64,000 nucleotides of DNA. It comes from Holosporaceae bacterium (GTDB lineage Bacteria; Pseudomonadota; Alphaproteobacteria; UBA7879; UBA5542). The DNA lies in contig CP060261.1 of NCBI GenBank assembly GCA_022646525.1, positions 868,001 to 932,000 on the forward strand, read 5' to 3'. The translations under genes and the position numbers were made by a program. Numbering within the stretch: position 1 is the first letter of the stretch; each line of letters opens with the position of its first letter. The notes under the pieces were generated by a model. The model saw only the letters and a program-made list of their open reading frames with translations, made no database searches and was not told where the DNA came from. Below, piece after piece: positions 52,260 through 61,683 of this stretch.

Positions 52260-53541
52260 TCAACTTTTTTCAAGTTGTTTGAAATTTTTCTCAGCAGTTC
52301 CACGCCCGATAGCGTTCGGTAGACCATATTCAAAACATGGCACTTACTTGACTATACTTAGCCCCTGTTTGACCAGCTGGGCGTGGCACCGCATTTTTTA
52401 ACACATCTAGCATCAATGATGTGACAGGGCTAATTGCTTTGATTTTCTCTTCTTTGTAAAGAGAGTGTGTCGTCGGATAATACCCATGCTCTAATGCTCG
52501 GCGGCGCTGTTCATTTTTACTTGTTAAAAACAGCACTAAGTCAATCGCGTCTTTCTTTCTCTTAGAATACTTAGAAACGGCAAGATTCCAGCCGCCCAAT
52601 ACGCTAGAAGAATGTCCGTTTTTTCCACCCTTGGGCAAAATGGTAATACCAACATTGCCCGCAACAGCGCTTTCAGGGTTATTTAACACAACCCAAGCAT
52701 AAGGCCAGTTACGCATAAAAATAGCCTTCCCAAGCTGAAAAATGCCACGACAATCTTCTTGTTCATAGTTAAGAACCCCACGGGGCGTTAATGTGCCAAT
52801 CCAGTCTGCAATTTTTTGTGTAATGTATATGGCATCAGGATTGTTAATGCTCACGCGGCCATCAAGTTCAACAATACTGCCACCGTTTGGATAAGATGCG
52901 ATCCATTCTATGGCATTACATGTAAGCCCTTCATACGCCTTTCCTTGAAAAACGTATCCCCATAAGCCATCATTTGAGGCTTGTTTTTCTTTTTCTTGAA
53001 TATAACGCGCGGCTGACTCTAGCTCTTCCCACGTTTTCGGCACAGAAATACCATATTTTTCTAATAAATCCTTGCGATAGTATAAAAGGCCAACATTTAA
53101 GAACCAAGGCAACGACACTAGTTTCCCGTTGACCGTATTGTTTTTCAGAAGTTGGGGGAGATATTGCTGACGCTGAGCCGTAGAGAGATAAGGATTTAAA
53201 TCAACAAGGTGACGTGCAAGAAGCCCTGGCCAAACCATGTCTACCTGATAGATATCAATATCAGAAGCGCCTGCAGCCAAATGTTGCTGAAAAAGAGTTA
53301 AGCGCTCATTAGACCCATTAGGCGCAGGCACAACCTGTGCTTTCTTTCCTGTTTTCTGCATCCATCGAGATACGCCTTTTTTACAGGCAGCGTATTCATG
53401 CGCAACCATTCCGCAAGTAATTACAACCGCATCTTTATCTTCTGAATTTAACTTATTTTCTCTCTCACAGCTTGAAAGTGTGAATAAAGAAAGAAGAAAA
53501 AATGCTGATATAATTAAGTGACGTTTTTCAATGTTTCCCAT
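52260..53541 (-). CDS. Sugar-binding lipoprotein of ABC importer (ThuE-like), frameshift at C-terminus
   Basis: Periplasmic family-1 solute-binding protein. Lipoprotein signal ISAFFLLSLFTLSSC, lipobox LSSC. Then VVITCGMVAHEYAACKKGVS, AAGASDIDIYQVDMVWPGLL and LVDLNPYLSTAQRQQYLP, which closely resemble the trehalose/maltose-binding ThuE of rhizobia. The main frame is intact over 403 residues; an extra T near 52331 hides a C-terminus reading EYGLPNAIGRGTAEK with stop at 52260. First gene of a five-gene minus-strand operon. The sugar is inferred from family only. Confidence 0.88.
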
Positions 53542-53614
53542 GATTTGTGTGTAAATTAAAATACTGTTAAATGCAATAAAATTCCTTGCAGAAACCCCTC
53601 TTTTAATGCCAAGA

Positions 53615-53620
53615 TATAAG
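53615..53620 (+). promoter_or_regulatory. Candidate -10 box of the RNase P RNA gene
   Basis: TATAAG at 53615-53620 lies 4 bases before the predicted RNA 5' end. No convincing -35 hexamer is seen at the right spacing. Confidence 0.4.
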
Positions 53621-53623
53621 CAT

Positions 53624-53973
53624 ATCAGATGGTTGGAGCATCGCTTCTTTATTTTTTTAAAGAAGAGGAAAGTCCGGGCTCTTTGAAGGAAGGATGCTGG
53701 TTAACGGCCAGCGAGGGAAACCTTAGGGAAAGTGCCACAGAAAATATACCGCCGAAAGGTAAGGGTGAAATGGTGTGGTAAGAGCGCACCGCGTTCTTGG
53801 TGACAAGGACGGCAGGGCAAACCCCATCCGGAGCAAGACCAAGTAGGAATGACACGAGGCTATCCTTCAGGCCGTCATTCGGGTGGGTCGCACGAGCTGG
53901 TCAGCAATGCACAGCCTAGATGAATGATGTTCGCCCTTTAAGGGAACAGAACCCGGCTTATAGACCATCTGAT
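53624..53973 (+). ncRNA. rnpB: RNase P RNA (bacterial class A)
   Basis: Catalytic RNA that matures tRNA 5' ends. The termini pair (ATCAGATGG at 53624 with CCATCTGAT at 53965-53973). Conserved core elements appear in order: GAGGAAAGTCCGGGCTC, the P3-P4 region, ACAGAAAATATACCGCC, GGCAGGGCAAACCCC, and ACAGAACCCGGCTTATAG at the 3' side. About 350 nt, usual for alphaproteobacteria. Confidence 0.96.
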
Positions 53974-53992
53974 ATTTTAACAGGGGCATATA

Positions 53993-54691
53993 ATGAAAAG
54001 TAACCGCACTACTACTGTTTTTCTTCTAGCAGTTTCGTTGTGTGCCTATTTTTCCGCACGTGCTAACTGGCTTAACGCGGCAGGGGACGCCCTTAAAACC
54101 ATTGCAACAACTGCAACGGACATTGTTGCTGGTGCTGCTACAGAAACCTTAAACGTTGCGTCAACTTCTCTTGCAACTGGAGGAGCAGTTTCTCCGGGTG
54201 CCGTTGCAGAACTTGACTTTTGCCGCCGTCTTGCCTCGATCCCCGGTGGGACTATGAGTCTCGAATATCAAAGACGCTGTGGCAACATGGCAATGGTTTG
54301 TCAGCAAGTAAGAATGACAAACCCCAATGCAACCATGGACCCCTATTGCGCAACCGTCTCTGGATATGGACAAATGGTGTCCCCATGGGGGGCCTCTGTC
54401 GCTCCGATGATGCCTGGGGTTAACACATCTCACAATCTTCAAAATGCTGATCCAAGTAAGGTTGGGTGGAGCATCGCGCCACCCCCACCATTTGGCATGA
54501 CAATGGGCATGCATGGAGCGCCATTAGGTGGTTCTATGGGTGCCTACGGTGTCCCCCCGGGCGCAGAAGGCGTTGGACCCATGATTGCGGATAATGTTAT
54601 CGGCCGGTTCGTCTCAGGCGGCAGCCTGGGATACAATGGCTACAGCGGCGGCGGAGGGCGCGTATATAGCGCCGACAGGCCACCTGAATAA
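53993..54691 (+). CDS. Small secreted Gly/Met/Pro-rich protein of unknown function
   Basis: 232 residues, intact; I do not recognise it. A signal peptide (VFLLAVSLCAYFSARA, then NWLNAAG) suggests export. Residues ~25-60 are Ala/Thr-rich and amphipathic. A central segment has four cysteines (LDFCRRLAS, RRCGNMAMVCQQ, PYCATVSG), possibly two disulfides. The C-terminal third is Gly, Met and Pro rich (PPPPFGMTMGMHG; YNGYSGGGGR) and looks disordered. It starts only 20 bases after rnpB and could share its transcript; an AGGGG lies upstream of the ATG. Confidence 0.75.
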   Translation: MKSNRTTTVFLLAVSLCAYFSARANWLNAAGDALKTIATTATDIVAGAATETLNVASTSLATGGAVSPGAVAELDFCRRLASIPGGTMSLEYQRRCGNMAMVCQQVRMTNPNATMDPYCATVSGYGQMVSPWGASVAPMMPGVNTSHNLQNADPSKVGWSIAPPPPFGMTMGMHGAPLGGSMGAYGVPPGAEGVGPMIADNVIGRFVSGGSLGYNGYSGGGGRVYSADRPPE

Positions 54692-54694
54692 GTT

Positions 54695-55942
54695 TTAATA
54701 AAATCTTCCTTGCTTGATACGCTTGTAAAGCGTCCAAAATGTGATTGCCGCAACACCCATCAAAATAAAGGCTGGCGCGTATAGGTTTCCAGACTGCAGC
54801 GTAGCTGCCTTCATAATCACTGGACCAGTACCACCACCAATGGCCATACCAAGGCTATAGTTAAAAGGCAACACCACTATAGCGGTCTTCTACCGGAAAG
54901 AGTGTTTGAACAAACGCATGCTCTGGCCCTGAAATACTGGCCACCATAAAGGCCAAAAGAACTTGTGCAAGAATAAAAAAGCCAACGCCCGCAATTGGAA
55001 AAAGTAATAAAGGGAATCGCTGCCAAAAGACAAAAACACAAGACATAAGCATCATACGCTTGCTGCCTACTTTATCTAATATGAAACCCATAAAAGGTGC
55101 TGCAAAAACATAAGTCAAAATACCAATCATGCTGTACTCAAAGGTACACGCACGATACTGACGTCTAAAAACTCGTATAAATAAACATCTATAAACTTAA
55201 ACAAAGGTTAAGAGAGAAAACCGTTCAACGTGCCGGTGATGATTGTGGTAATAGAAGAAGCGCGATCGCGGGTAATGGCCTCAAGAAGAGGAGATTTGTC
55301 ATGCTTTTTCTTTTTCATCTTTTAAATTCAGGGCTTTCCTCTGTATAAAGACGAATATACAGACCAACAAGACTTACAAGCCCACCTAAGCAAAAAAGCT
55401 AAACGCCAACACCAGTCTGGCGCCCAAGGCTGACAACAAATCACACCCATGCCCGTTGCAAGAAAAGCACCAATCACACTTGCGCCCGTAATCAGCCCAC
55501 CCGTAAACCCAGGGAACTGCTTTCCCATGTGCTCAAGGGCAAAAATAGCAGAGCCATTATACTCCCCACCAGTACACAGCCCTTGAATGAGTCGGCATGT
55601 GATCAGAATAATGGACGCGTATACTCCCCAGCTTGCATAGCTTGGCATAATGCCAATAATGAACGTTGGGATACCCATAAGAGAAATAGACAAAATAAGG
55701 GCTTTTCGACGACCAAATCGGTCTCCTATATGACCAAAAACACTGGCACCAAAGGGGCGCATAATGAGGGCGGCGATAAAGCCAATGTAGCCAAAAATTT
55801 GGTTTGTTTGATAATCGTTTCCTGGAAAGTATTCATTACCTATAATCTCAAGAAAAACCGCATACAACATAAAGTCATAAAACTCTAAGGTGGTTCCCAC
55901 AATACTCGCAAAAAGCGTTTTGATTTTAGGGTTTGATACCAT
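54695..55942 (-). CDS. MHS-family MFS transporter (ProP-like), frameshifted
   Basis: Proton symporter for a small organic solute such as proline, betaine or a dicarboxylate. Intact N-terminal 200 residues: GTTLEFYDFMLYAVFLEII, MRPFGASVFGHIGDRFGRRK (MFS motif A, MHS form) and LIQGLCTGGEYNGSAIFALE. Breaks near 55400, 55340, 55250-55140, 55050 and 54880. C-terminal FILDKVGSKRMMLMSC and NYSLGMAIGGGTGPVI. About 415 residues when stitched. Substrate is unknown; the family includes compatible-solute and citrate carriers. Confidence 0.87.
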
Positions 55943-56040
55943 TTAACTTTTTCTCCAGATTTTTTATTTTCTATAAAGCTTAAATTTCCGAGATATTAGG
56001 TTTAATTGTCTTTTTTGTCCAGAAAAAGTTAGTAAAGGCC

Positions 56041-56511
56041 TTACTCTGAATGCAAAGAAAGGCAATCTAAGACCCCCTGCAAAATATAGGTAGCCGCCAC
56101 TTTATCAACATTTTTTTTTCTTTTTTTACGACTCATATTCCCCCCGATCATGCAGTCTTCTACAGCTTTTGTGGATAGACGCTCATCCCATAACACAACA
56201 GGGCATTCATCAAGCAGTGTAATATGCTTCACAAAGGCTCGGGTAGCACGACAGCGCTCTCCCTCTGTGCCGTTCATATTTAGAGGAAAACCAATGACCA
56301 CACCCCCAGCATCCATTTCTTCTAGAAAACCGATGATTGAGATGGCGTCTTGTTGCATTCCCTTTGACTGAATTATTTTGAAAGGTGTGGCTATTTTTCT
56401 TCTTGTATCGGAAAGAGCAATTCCAATATTTTTTTCCCCATAATCGATACCTAAAATCCGCTGTTCTTTTTTTAGCCGATGCTTAAACTCCTGCACATCT
56501 TGCACTATCAT
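56041..56511 (-). CDS. ruvX: RuvX/YqgF-family putative pre-16S rRNA nuclease
   Basis: About 156 residues, intact. RNase H-like fold: ILGIDYGEKNIGIALSD (first Asp), VVIGFPLNMNGTEGERCRAT, VVLWDERLSTKAVED, and VDKVAATYILQGVLD (last Asp). YqgF acts in 16S rRNA 5' processing in E. coli. I start at ATG 56511 (MIVQDVQEF); ATG 56517 is also possible. Overlaps the lipB stop by about 4 bases. Confidence 0.92.
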   Translation of the reverse strand: MIVQDVQEFKHRLKKEQRILGIDYGEKNIGIALSDTRRKIATPFKIIQSKGMQQDAISIIGFLEEMDAGGVVIGFPLNMNGTEGERCRATRAFVKHITLLDECPVVLWDERLSTKAVEDCMIGGNMSRKKRKKNVDKVAATYILQGVLDCLSLHSE

Positions 56512-57146
56512 GTGCACACCTCCATCACTTTACGATAAGTTGAATCAAAAGAATCGATCAAAATCTGATCGACTTCTTCCATACTGGCACGCACCCCCAA
56601 TTCTTTGAGGGATGTAACAGAGCGCCCCTCAATACCACAGGGGATAATATCCTTATAATGATTCAAATTTGGCGCAATATTGAGTGAAATTCCATGAGAA
56701 ACAACCCAACCCTGTAGCCTTACACCAATAGCGCCAATTTTCTCGACACCGCTTGCAGTATTTACCCAAACGCCTGTGCCGTCTTTATGCCTTAGTCCGT
56801 TTATCCCTAAACAACCCAAAGTCACGATCAGCCACTCCTCAAGAAAATATATATACTTCCGGATATCGCGCTCGGAAACAGGCAACTTATGAACAAAGTA
56901 AATAACCCTTTGTCCGGGCCCATGATACGTCACTTTACCCCCGCGCGTTGTTGTGTATAATGGAATTTCAGAATGGAAAGAGTGGTTTTTAACGCCCACA
57001 CCAGCTGTATATAGAGCAGGGTGCTCTAAAACCATAGCAGAGACTTTTTCTGCACCATCTTTAACGCATGCGACACGACGTTCCATTTCTTGCATGGTTT
57101 CAAGATACGGCTGAAAGCCATTTTCTATTCTAAGCTCATATTCCAT
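56508..57146 (-). CDS. lipB: Lipoyl(octanoyl) transferase
   Basis: Moves octanoyl from ACP to lipoyl domains of 2-oxoacid dehydrogenases. 212 residues, intact. Signature RGGKVTYHGPGQRVIYFV, catalytic Lys in VEKIGAIGVRLQGWV and Cys in NHYKDIIPCGIEGRSVTSL. This supports lipoate synthesis from the fatty-acid pathway encoded by fabH and acc genes. Coupled to ruvX downstream. Confidence 0.95.
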   Translation of the reverse strand: MEYELRIENGFQPYLETMQEMERRVACVKDGAEKVSAMVLEHPALYTAGVGVKNHSFHSEIPLYTTTRGGKVTYHGPGQRVIYFVHKLPVSERDIRKYIYFLEEWLIVTLGCLGINGLRHKDGTGVWVNTASGVEKIGAIGVRLQGWVVSHGISLNIAPNLNHYKDIIPCGIEGRSVTSLKELGVRASMEEVDQILIDSFDSTYRKVMEVCT

Positions 57147-57180
57147 TTTGGAACAAACAGCATAGCACTTTATGGTGGAA

Positions 57181-57216
57181 AAATAAAAAAGGTCCGAGTG
57201 GGAACCACCCTCAGGA
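57181..57216 (-). terminator. Candidate Rho-independent terminator after the sodium/proton antiporter
   Basis: Minus-strand stem GTCC-GAG-TGG paired with CCA-CTC-GGAC, with small bulges and a TTC-like loop, followed by CCTTTTTTATTTTT. It lies about 155 bases past the antiporter stop and upstream of lipB. Bulges lower confidence. Confidence 0.5.
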
Positions 57217-57371
57217 CAAGTTATGGAGGTATAACATGAAATCAGACATTGCGTCTAGACACCATTGATATAATTAGCCTAGTCCTACAATTCAAGTATT
57301 TCAACAAAAAAAATGTCATATATTTTGATATTTTTATTAAATATATTGATAATTATTTGTTTTTGATGAGT

Positions 57372-58698
57372 TTACTTAAGAAAAATAAAAAAGGAAACAA
57401 AAGCAAAAATAGGCCCAAGAATAATAACGGATAAAACAATATAAGAAAAAAAAACTTGGCATTTCTACACGTTGTTTGATCGCAATAGATCGAACCATAA
57501 AGTTAGGAGCGTTTCAATATAAGTCATTGCCCCATAAAGACAGCGCCCATTGAAATAGCCATAAGTGTTTGATTTAAAGATGAGGTAAGGGCAGGCACAC
57601 CCCTCCGCCATATGAAAGAAAATCAAGTAAAGGGGCGCATTATCCAAAAAGCTAGAAAAAGCCCTGTTGTCCAAAAAGTACATTAAATTATTAGGAATAC
57701 CATTACTGTTTACGCGGGAAATAATGGACCCAAATGCCCCCCATTTCACCTGCTTTAAGAATAGCTAACAAAGGAATCATTGTTACAAAAATACCCGCAA
57801 ATACTTTTGCAACCTCTATCAGGGGCTCCCAAGAAAAAGTGGTTATAAAGACGCAATCCTTTCTAGTCATTTTAGCCGATAGAAAAGTGATCACAATTAG
57901 GCCAGAATCGCGCAATATATTTTCTATCAACCACTTCGTACCTAAAACTTCTATATGCATTTCTGTTTGCAACAATGTTGTCCCCACCAAAACACTAATA
58001 ATAAGAAATAAGAAAATAATATTTATTTTCCCATTAACTTTAAATCTGCTTTTACTTTAGGAGGAAAAGTGTGTGGGGCTTCTTTTTTTAAATCTTAGGG
58101 AATCAATAATGAAAAAAAAACAGCTATTAGGTAAGCTGTCGATACGGCCGTGGGGGCAATCAAACTTTTTAATGGCCATAAAAAGGAACGCCTTCAATAA
58201 ACCCCAAAAACAAAGGCGCATCACCCATGGGCGACAGGGCGCCTCAATATTAGAAACAAGAAAAATAAAGAAAATAAAAATATGCGCTTTGTTCTTGCGC
58301 CACGCATTCGCCTGCACAAGGATTAATCATCACCATACTTGCCCCAGTTGTCCCAATTAGGCTTGCCATCACTGTTCCCACAAATAAAATACTTGCATTG
58401 CCTGCAGGGCGGCCAACCCACGTAGATTTAACCCGAATGCCGCTTGTCACCACAAAGAGTGACCCGATGAGCGCTATAAAAGGAATGTATTCTCGAATCG
58501 TTACATGCGCAATTTCATGTGTCGTGCCCGTAAAATCATATTGAAGCGCCGGCACTAAGAAACATAGTGTCCAAAAAAATAACCTTTCCATAATGCCGGT
58601 GCCAAAAGGCTTTAAGAAACAGCGGAAACGTTGACAAAGACAATAGAATGCCTAAGAAGGCACACACCCACAGAAGAGATAAGTTAGAACCGTTCATT
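57372..58698 (-). CDS. Sodium/proton antiporter-like membrane protein, several frameshifts
   Basis: From ATG at 58698 (MNGSNLSLLWVCAFLGILL) about 440 residues can be stitched: TTHEIAHVTIREYIPFIALI, GSLFVVTSGIRVKSTWVGRP, MASLIGTTGASMVMINP, then after breaks near 58290, 58210 and 58110 the phrase NIGGALSPMGDAPLFLGFIE, typical of a bacterial Na+/H+ antiporter family related to NhaD and citrate carriers, then FLSAKMTRKDC and AGEMGAFGSI. Stop at 57372 after SFFIFLK. More breaks near 57720, 57690 and 57500. Ion specificity is inferred. Divergent from bamE. Confidence 0.75.
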
Positions 58699-58863
58699 TA
58701 TGCGTTCACATTCATATATTTAAATTTTCGAGCGCCAAACATCAAAGACGAAGACAGTTTTCTAATAAAATTAAAGCTACCATAAGCAGCGCCATTATTC
58801 ACCAAAAAAGCGCGCCAAACACATTTCATAAAATATTAATTTTGCATTCCCATACTTGCAGAA

Positions 58864-58891
58864 TTGACACAATTCCGAACAATACTGTAAT
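58864..58891 (+). promoter_or_regulatory. Candidate sigma-70 promoter of bamE-trxB
   Basis: TTGACA (58864-58869), a 16-base spacer and TGTAAT (58886-58891). The predicted start of transcription falls within two or three bases of ATG 58900, so the message would be almost leaderless. Confidence 0.55.
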
Positions 58892-58899
58892 GTGCCTAC

Positions 58900-59359
58900 A
58901 TGCATAAACGAATACCTATTTACCATTTTTTTTCTGCTCTTTTCTTGGCGCTATTTCTGTGCAGAATGCACACCATCCAGCACACACGTGGCAATTTTCT
59001 GGAAAAGCAGCAGCTTTCTAAATTAAAAATTGGCCAATCCACCCTTTGCAGATGTTTTGACGCACTTAGGCCCCCATCTAGCCACGAAATGTTTATTGGT
59101 AAGGGATGGTATTATATGGCGAAAAAACAGAAAATGTGTCATTTTAGCTCCTAAAATCGAGAAGAGAGAATTCTACCTCTTAGAATTCAACAGCAAAAAA
59201 AATACTATCTTCTGTGAAGAAATTTGACGATAAAGGCGTTGAAATCAAGCCTGACCGAGAAAACACCCAACCTACGGACGCGATCCTTCGTTCCTTGGTG
59301 AATTTGTCAACAATATTGGCCGATATGAAGACCCGGGTGCCGGACGAGGAAGAAAATAA
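58900..59359 (+). CDS. bamE: Outer-membrane assembly factor BamE (SmpA/OmlA), frameshifted
   Basis: Small lipoprotein of the BAM complex. Stitched reading: N-terminal hydrophobic signal (YHFFSALFLALFLC), RGNFLEKQQLSKLKIGQSTL, ADVLTHLGPPSSHE, GWYYMAKK, APKIEKREFYLLEF and a C-terminus FLGEFVNNIGRYEDPGAGRG, the NIGRY motif being a family hallmark. Breaks near 58960-58990, 59050, 59090, 59120, 59212 and 59290. About 153 residues. Stop TAA at 59357-59359, five bases before trxB. The lipobox is unclear because of an indel. Without correction the C-terminus appears fused to trxB. Confidence 0.82.
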
Positions 59360-59364
59360 CAGCC

Positions 59365-60303
59365 ATGACCATGAAAAAACCAAGGTCCTTATTATTGGAA
59401 GCGGTCCTGCAGGGTATACAGCAGCAATTTATGCGGCACGCGCAAACTTAAAGCCAGTTGTTGTTCAAGGTTATGAACCTGGTGGGCAGCTTACTGTCAC
59501 AACAGATGTCGAAAACTGGCCTGGATTTGAAAACGTCATTCAAGGCCCATGGCTAATGGAACAAATGCAAAAACAAGCAGAGAATGTTGGCGCTGAACTT
59601 GTTCCGGACTACATTAATAAAGTTGATTTCTCTAAAAAACCCTTTCACTGTGAGGGCGATAGCGGCACTACCTACATTGCAGAAACTGTTATTATCTCAA
59701 CAGGGCACAGGCTAAATGGCTAGGCATAGAAAGTGAAAAGAAATTTCAAGGTTTCGGTGTTTCAGGGTGCGCCACTTGCGATGGCTTCTTTATAAAGATA
59801 AAGAAGTTGCTGTTGTCGGGGGGCGGAAACACAGCCGTCGAAGAGGCGCTTTTACCTTACAAACCACGCTAAAAAGTAACACTCATTCATCGACGTGACA
59901 CGCTTCGCGCAGAAAAGGTACTGCAGGATCGACTGCTAAAACACCCTAAAATTGATGTTTTATGGCACACAACCCTTGAAGAAGTGCTTGGAAATGAAAA
60001 TCCGAAGTCTGTCACAGGACTTAAACTAAAGAATACACAATCAGGTGATACCACTAAACTGAAAGTAGATGGCGTGTTCATTGCAATTGGACACAAGCCC
60101 CAAACGGAAATTTTCAAAGGGCAACTTGATATGGATGATGAAGGCTATCTTAAAGCCGCGCCAGGGACCACTTTTACAAACATTAAGGGCGTATTTGCTG
60201 CCGGCGATGTTCAAGACAAGATCTACCGCCAAGCCGTCACAGCTGCAGGGGCAGGGCTGCATGGCCACTAGATGCACTTAAGCTTTTAGAAGAACAAAGC
60301 TAA
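59365..60303 (+). CDS. trxB: Thioredoxin reductase, frameshifted
   Basis: FAD/NADPH enzyme reducing thioredoxin. ATG at 59365 gives MTMKKTKVLIIGSGPAG once one A is restored, the normal start; the longer open frame upstream belongs to bamE. FAD-binding GSGPAGYTAAIYAARA, GGQLTVTTDVENWPGF, redox pair CATC in SGCATCDGFF, NADPH site AVVGGGNTAVEEALYLT, and C-terminal GVFAAGDVQDKIYRQAVTAA. Breaks near 59715, 59785, 59818, 59855 and 60265. About 312 residues. Could supply reducing power to NrdJ. Confidence 0.92.
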
Positions 60304-60327
60304 CACACTCTTCTTAATACCCAAAAA

Positions 60328-61569
60328 TTAAGAAGGGATGCACACAACCACAATATATACTGCTGGCAGCACTGCTTCGTTTGATGCCTTCCAAATACTT
60401 AACCCTATAAATATAAATGTTTTTCCAATAAAAGCAGAGCTTAAAGCACTTGCCATACCCACAATTAAATAGCGTTTTTTCCTGTTACATTAGATACTGT
60501 CCATACATTTAATAGGCTTAAATATATCAATCCTAAAAACACCACCCAAAAGCGCACAAGAACCACATACCAAGAGGGCATTTTTAAGAAAAAAAAATGG
60601 AACGATGCTGATGCAAAACATAAAAAGGGTGATTTTCATCACTTTATACAGGGCATATACTTTTAAAGAAATTGCCCAGAACGGGCAGAAGGACAAAGTC
60701 AATCCCAAAAAAATGATATTAAAACCTAGCATGATTTTTTAATGAAATAGATGTAACAAGTGGAATGAATGCATTAAAAAAAAAACAAAGGGAATGGCAT
60801 AGGTGAGTTGAGAAAAGTTAAAGACGAGAAACTGTTTAAATACTTTTTTCAAAATCTCTTTTCCAGAAATTGAAATAGTTGCAGCACTATGAGCCAAAGA
60901 TTTGTCGATGCCTCTTAAGTATGCCCCAACTAAAGCTGTGCCGCGCCGCCAACAAAAATGGGATGCGCCACAATCCAGGTATCTCTATGCATGACACAAG
61001 AAATGCAAGAAATGAGGCAACAAAAATACCCAAAACTGTTTATGACTCATAATAAGACGAAAGAATAATAGCTTTTTTCGCCTGTGTGATTATTTAATAA
61101 AAAGAATCGAGCAACCACACGCTCGCCCGACAAAAAATCCTCGAAGAAACTTGATTAAAAAAAGCCCAATTGGAGCAAAAACCCTATCTGCGAATATAAA
61201 GGAATAAGGCCAATACACAGTGTTAAAAACCCTGCACCCAGCAATGAAAAAGATAACGTCCATCTTTTTCCTTTTTTCTCGGCAATCTGACTAAAAATAA
61301 AAACACTAATGAGGCGCTCAATAAGAGAAGTGCTTAATAAACCATAAAGCTAAAATAAGTTGCACCACAGGATCGAAAGATGGAAAAAACAGAGGTGCAA
61401 TCAAAGGGGCCATTAAGCCATAAAGCGCAGAGTCGTAATGATAGTAGCATTCCCAATTAAAACTGCCCAACTTTTTCTTGATATTGATAAGATAGCCATA
61501 TGCGTTCATCCAGTTTTTGGCACAATAACAAGCTATAGGAAAGAATAGGGGACTATCCACACTTCCCAC
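60328..61569 (-). pseudogene. MFS (MHS-like) transporter remnant, heavily disrupted
   Basis: Hydrophobic fragments on the minus strand fit one twelve-helix carrier. N-terminal: YHYDSALYGLMAPLIAPLFF, then after breaks FIFSQIAEKKGKRWTLSFS (motif-A-like) and FLRGFFVG. C-terminal part: FNIIFLGLTLSFCPFWAISL and VCGSCALLGGVFRIDIF, ending IVVVCIPS at 60328. The organisation resembles the MHS family. There are at least ten frame changes or stops in 1.2 kb, more than in neighbours, so it may be a true pseudogene on top of sequencing error. The 114 bases at 61570-61683 hold nothing I can name. Confidence 0.6.
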
Positions 61570-61683
61570 GCTGGTACGAACCAGATCGAGTATTAAGGGT
61601 TAGACAAATGTGATGTCCTCTCAGCCACAATAGAGTGGCACCCCCGATGGAATTTCTGTAAATAAATTATTAAAGATTAAACG

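Noticed and set aside
57249..57434. Plus-strand open frame of 61 codons ending in Lys/Asn
   Set aside because: Extreme A/T content, no ribosome site at its start, and it is antisense to the C-terminus of the sodium/proton antiporter.
59214..59723. Thioredoxin reductase with a long N-terminal extension
   Set aside because: The extension is the frameshifted C-terminus of BamE; normal starts for TrxB and a BamE stop appear after correcting one A.
60311..60336. Inverted repeat TTCTTAAT/ATTAAGAA as a terminator after trxB
   Set aside because: The stem is all weak pairs with no T run, so termination is not supported.
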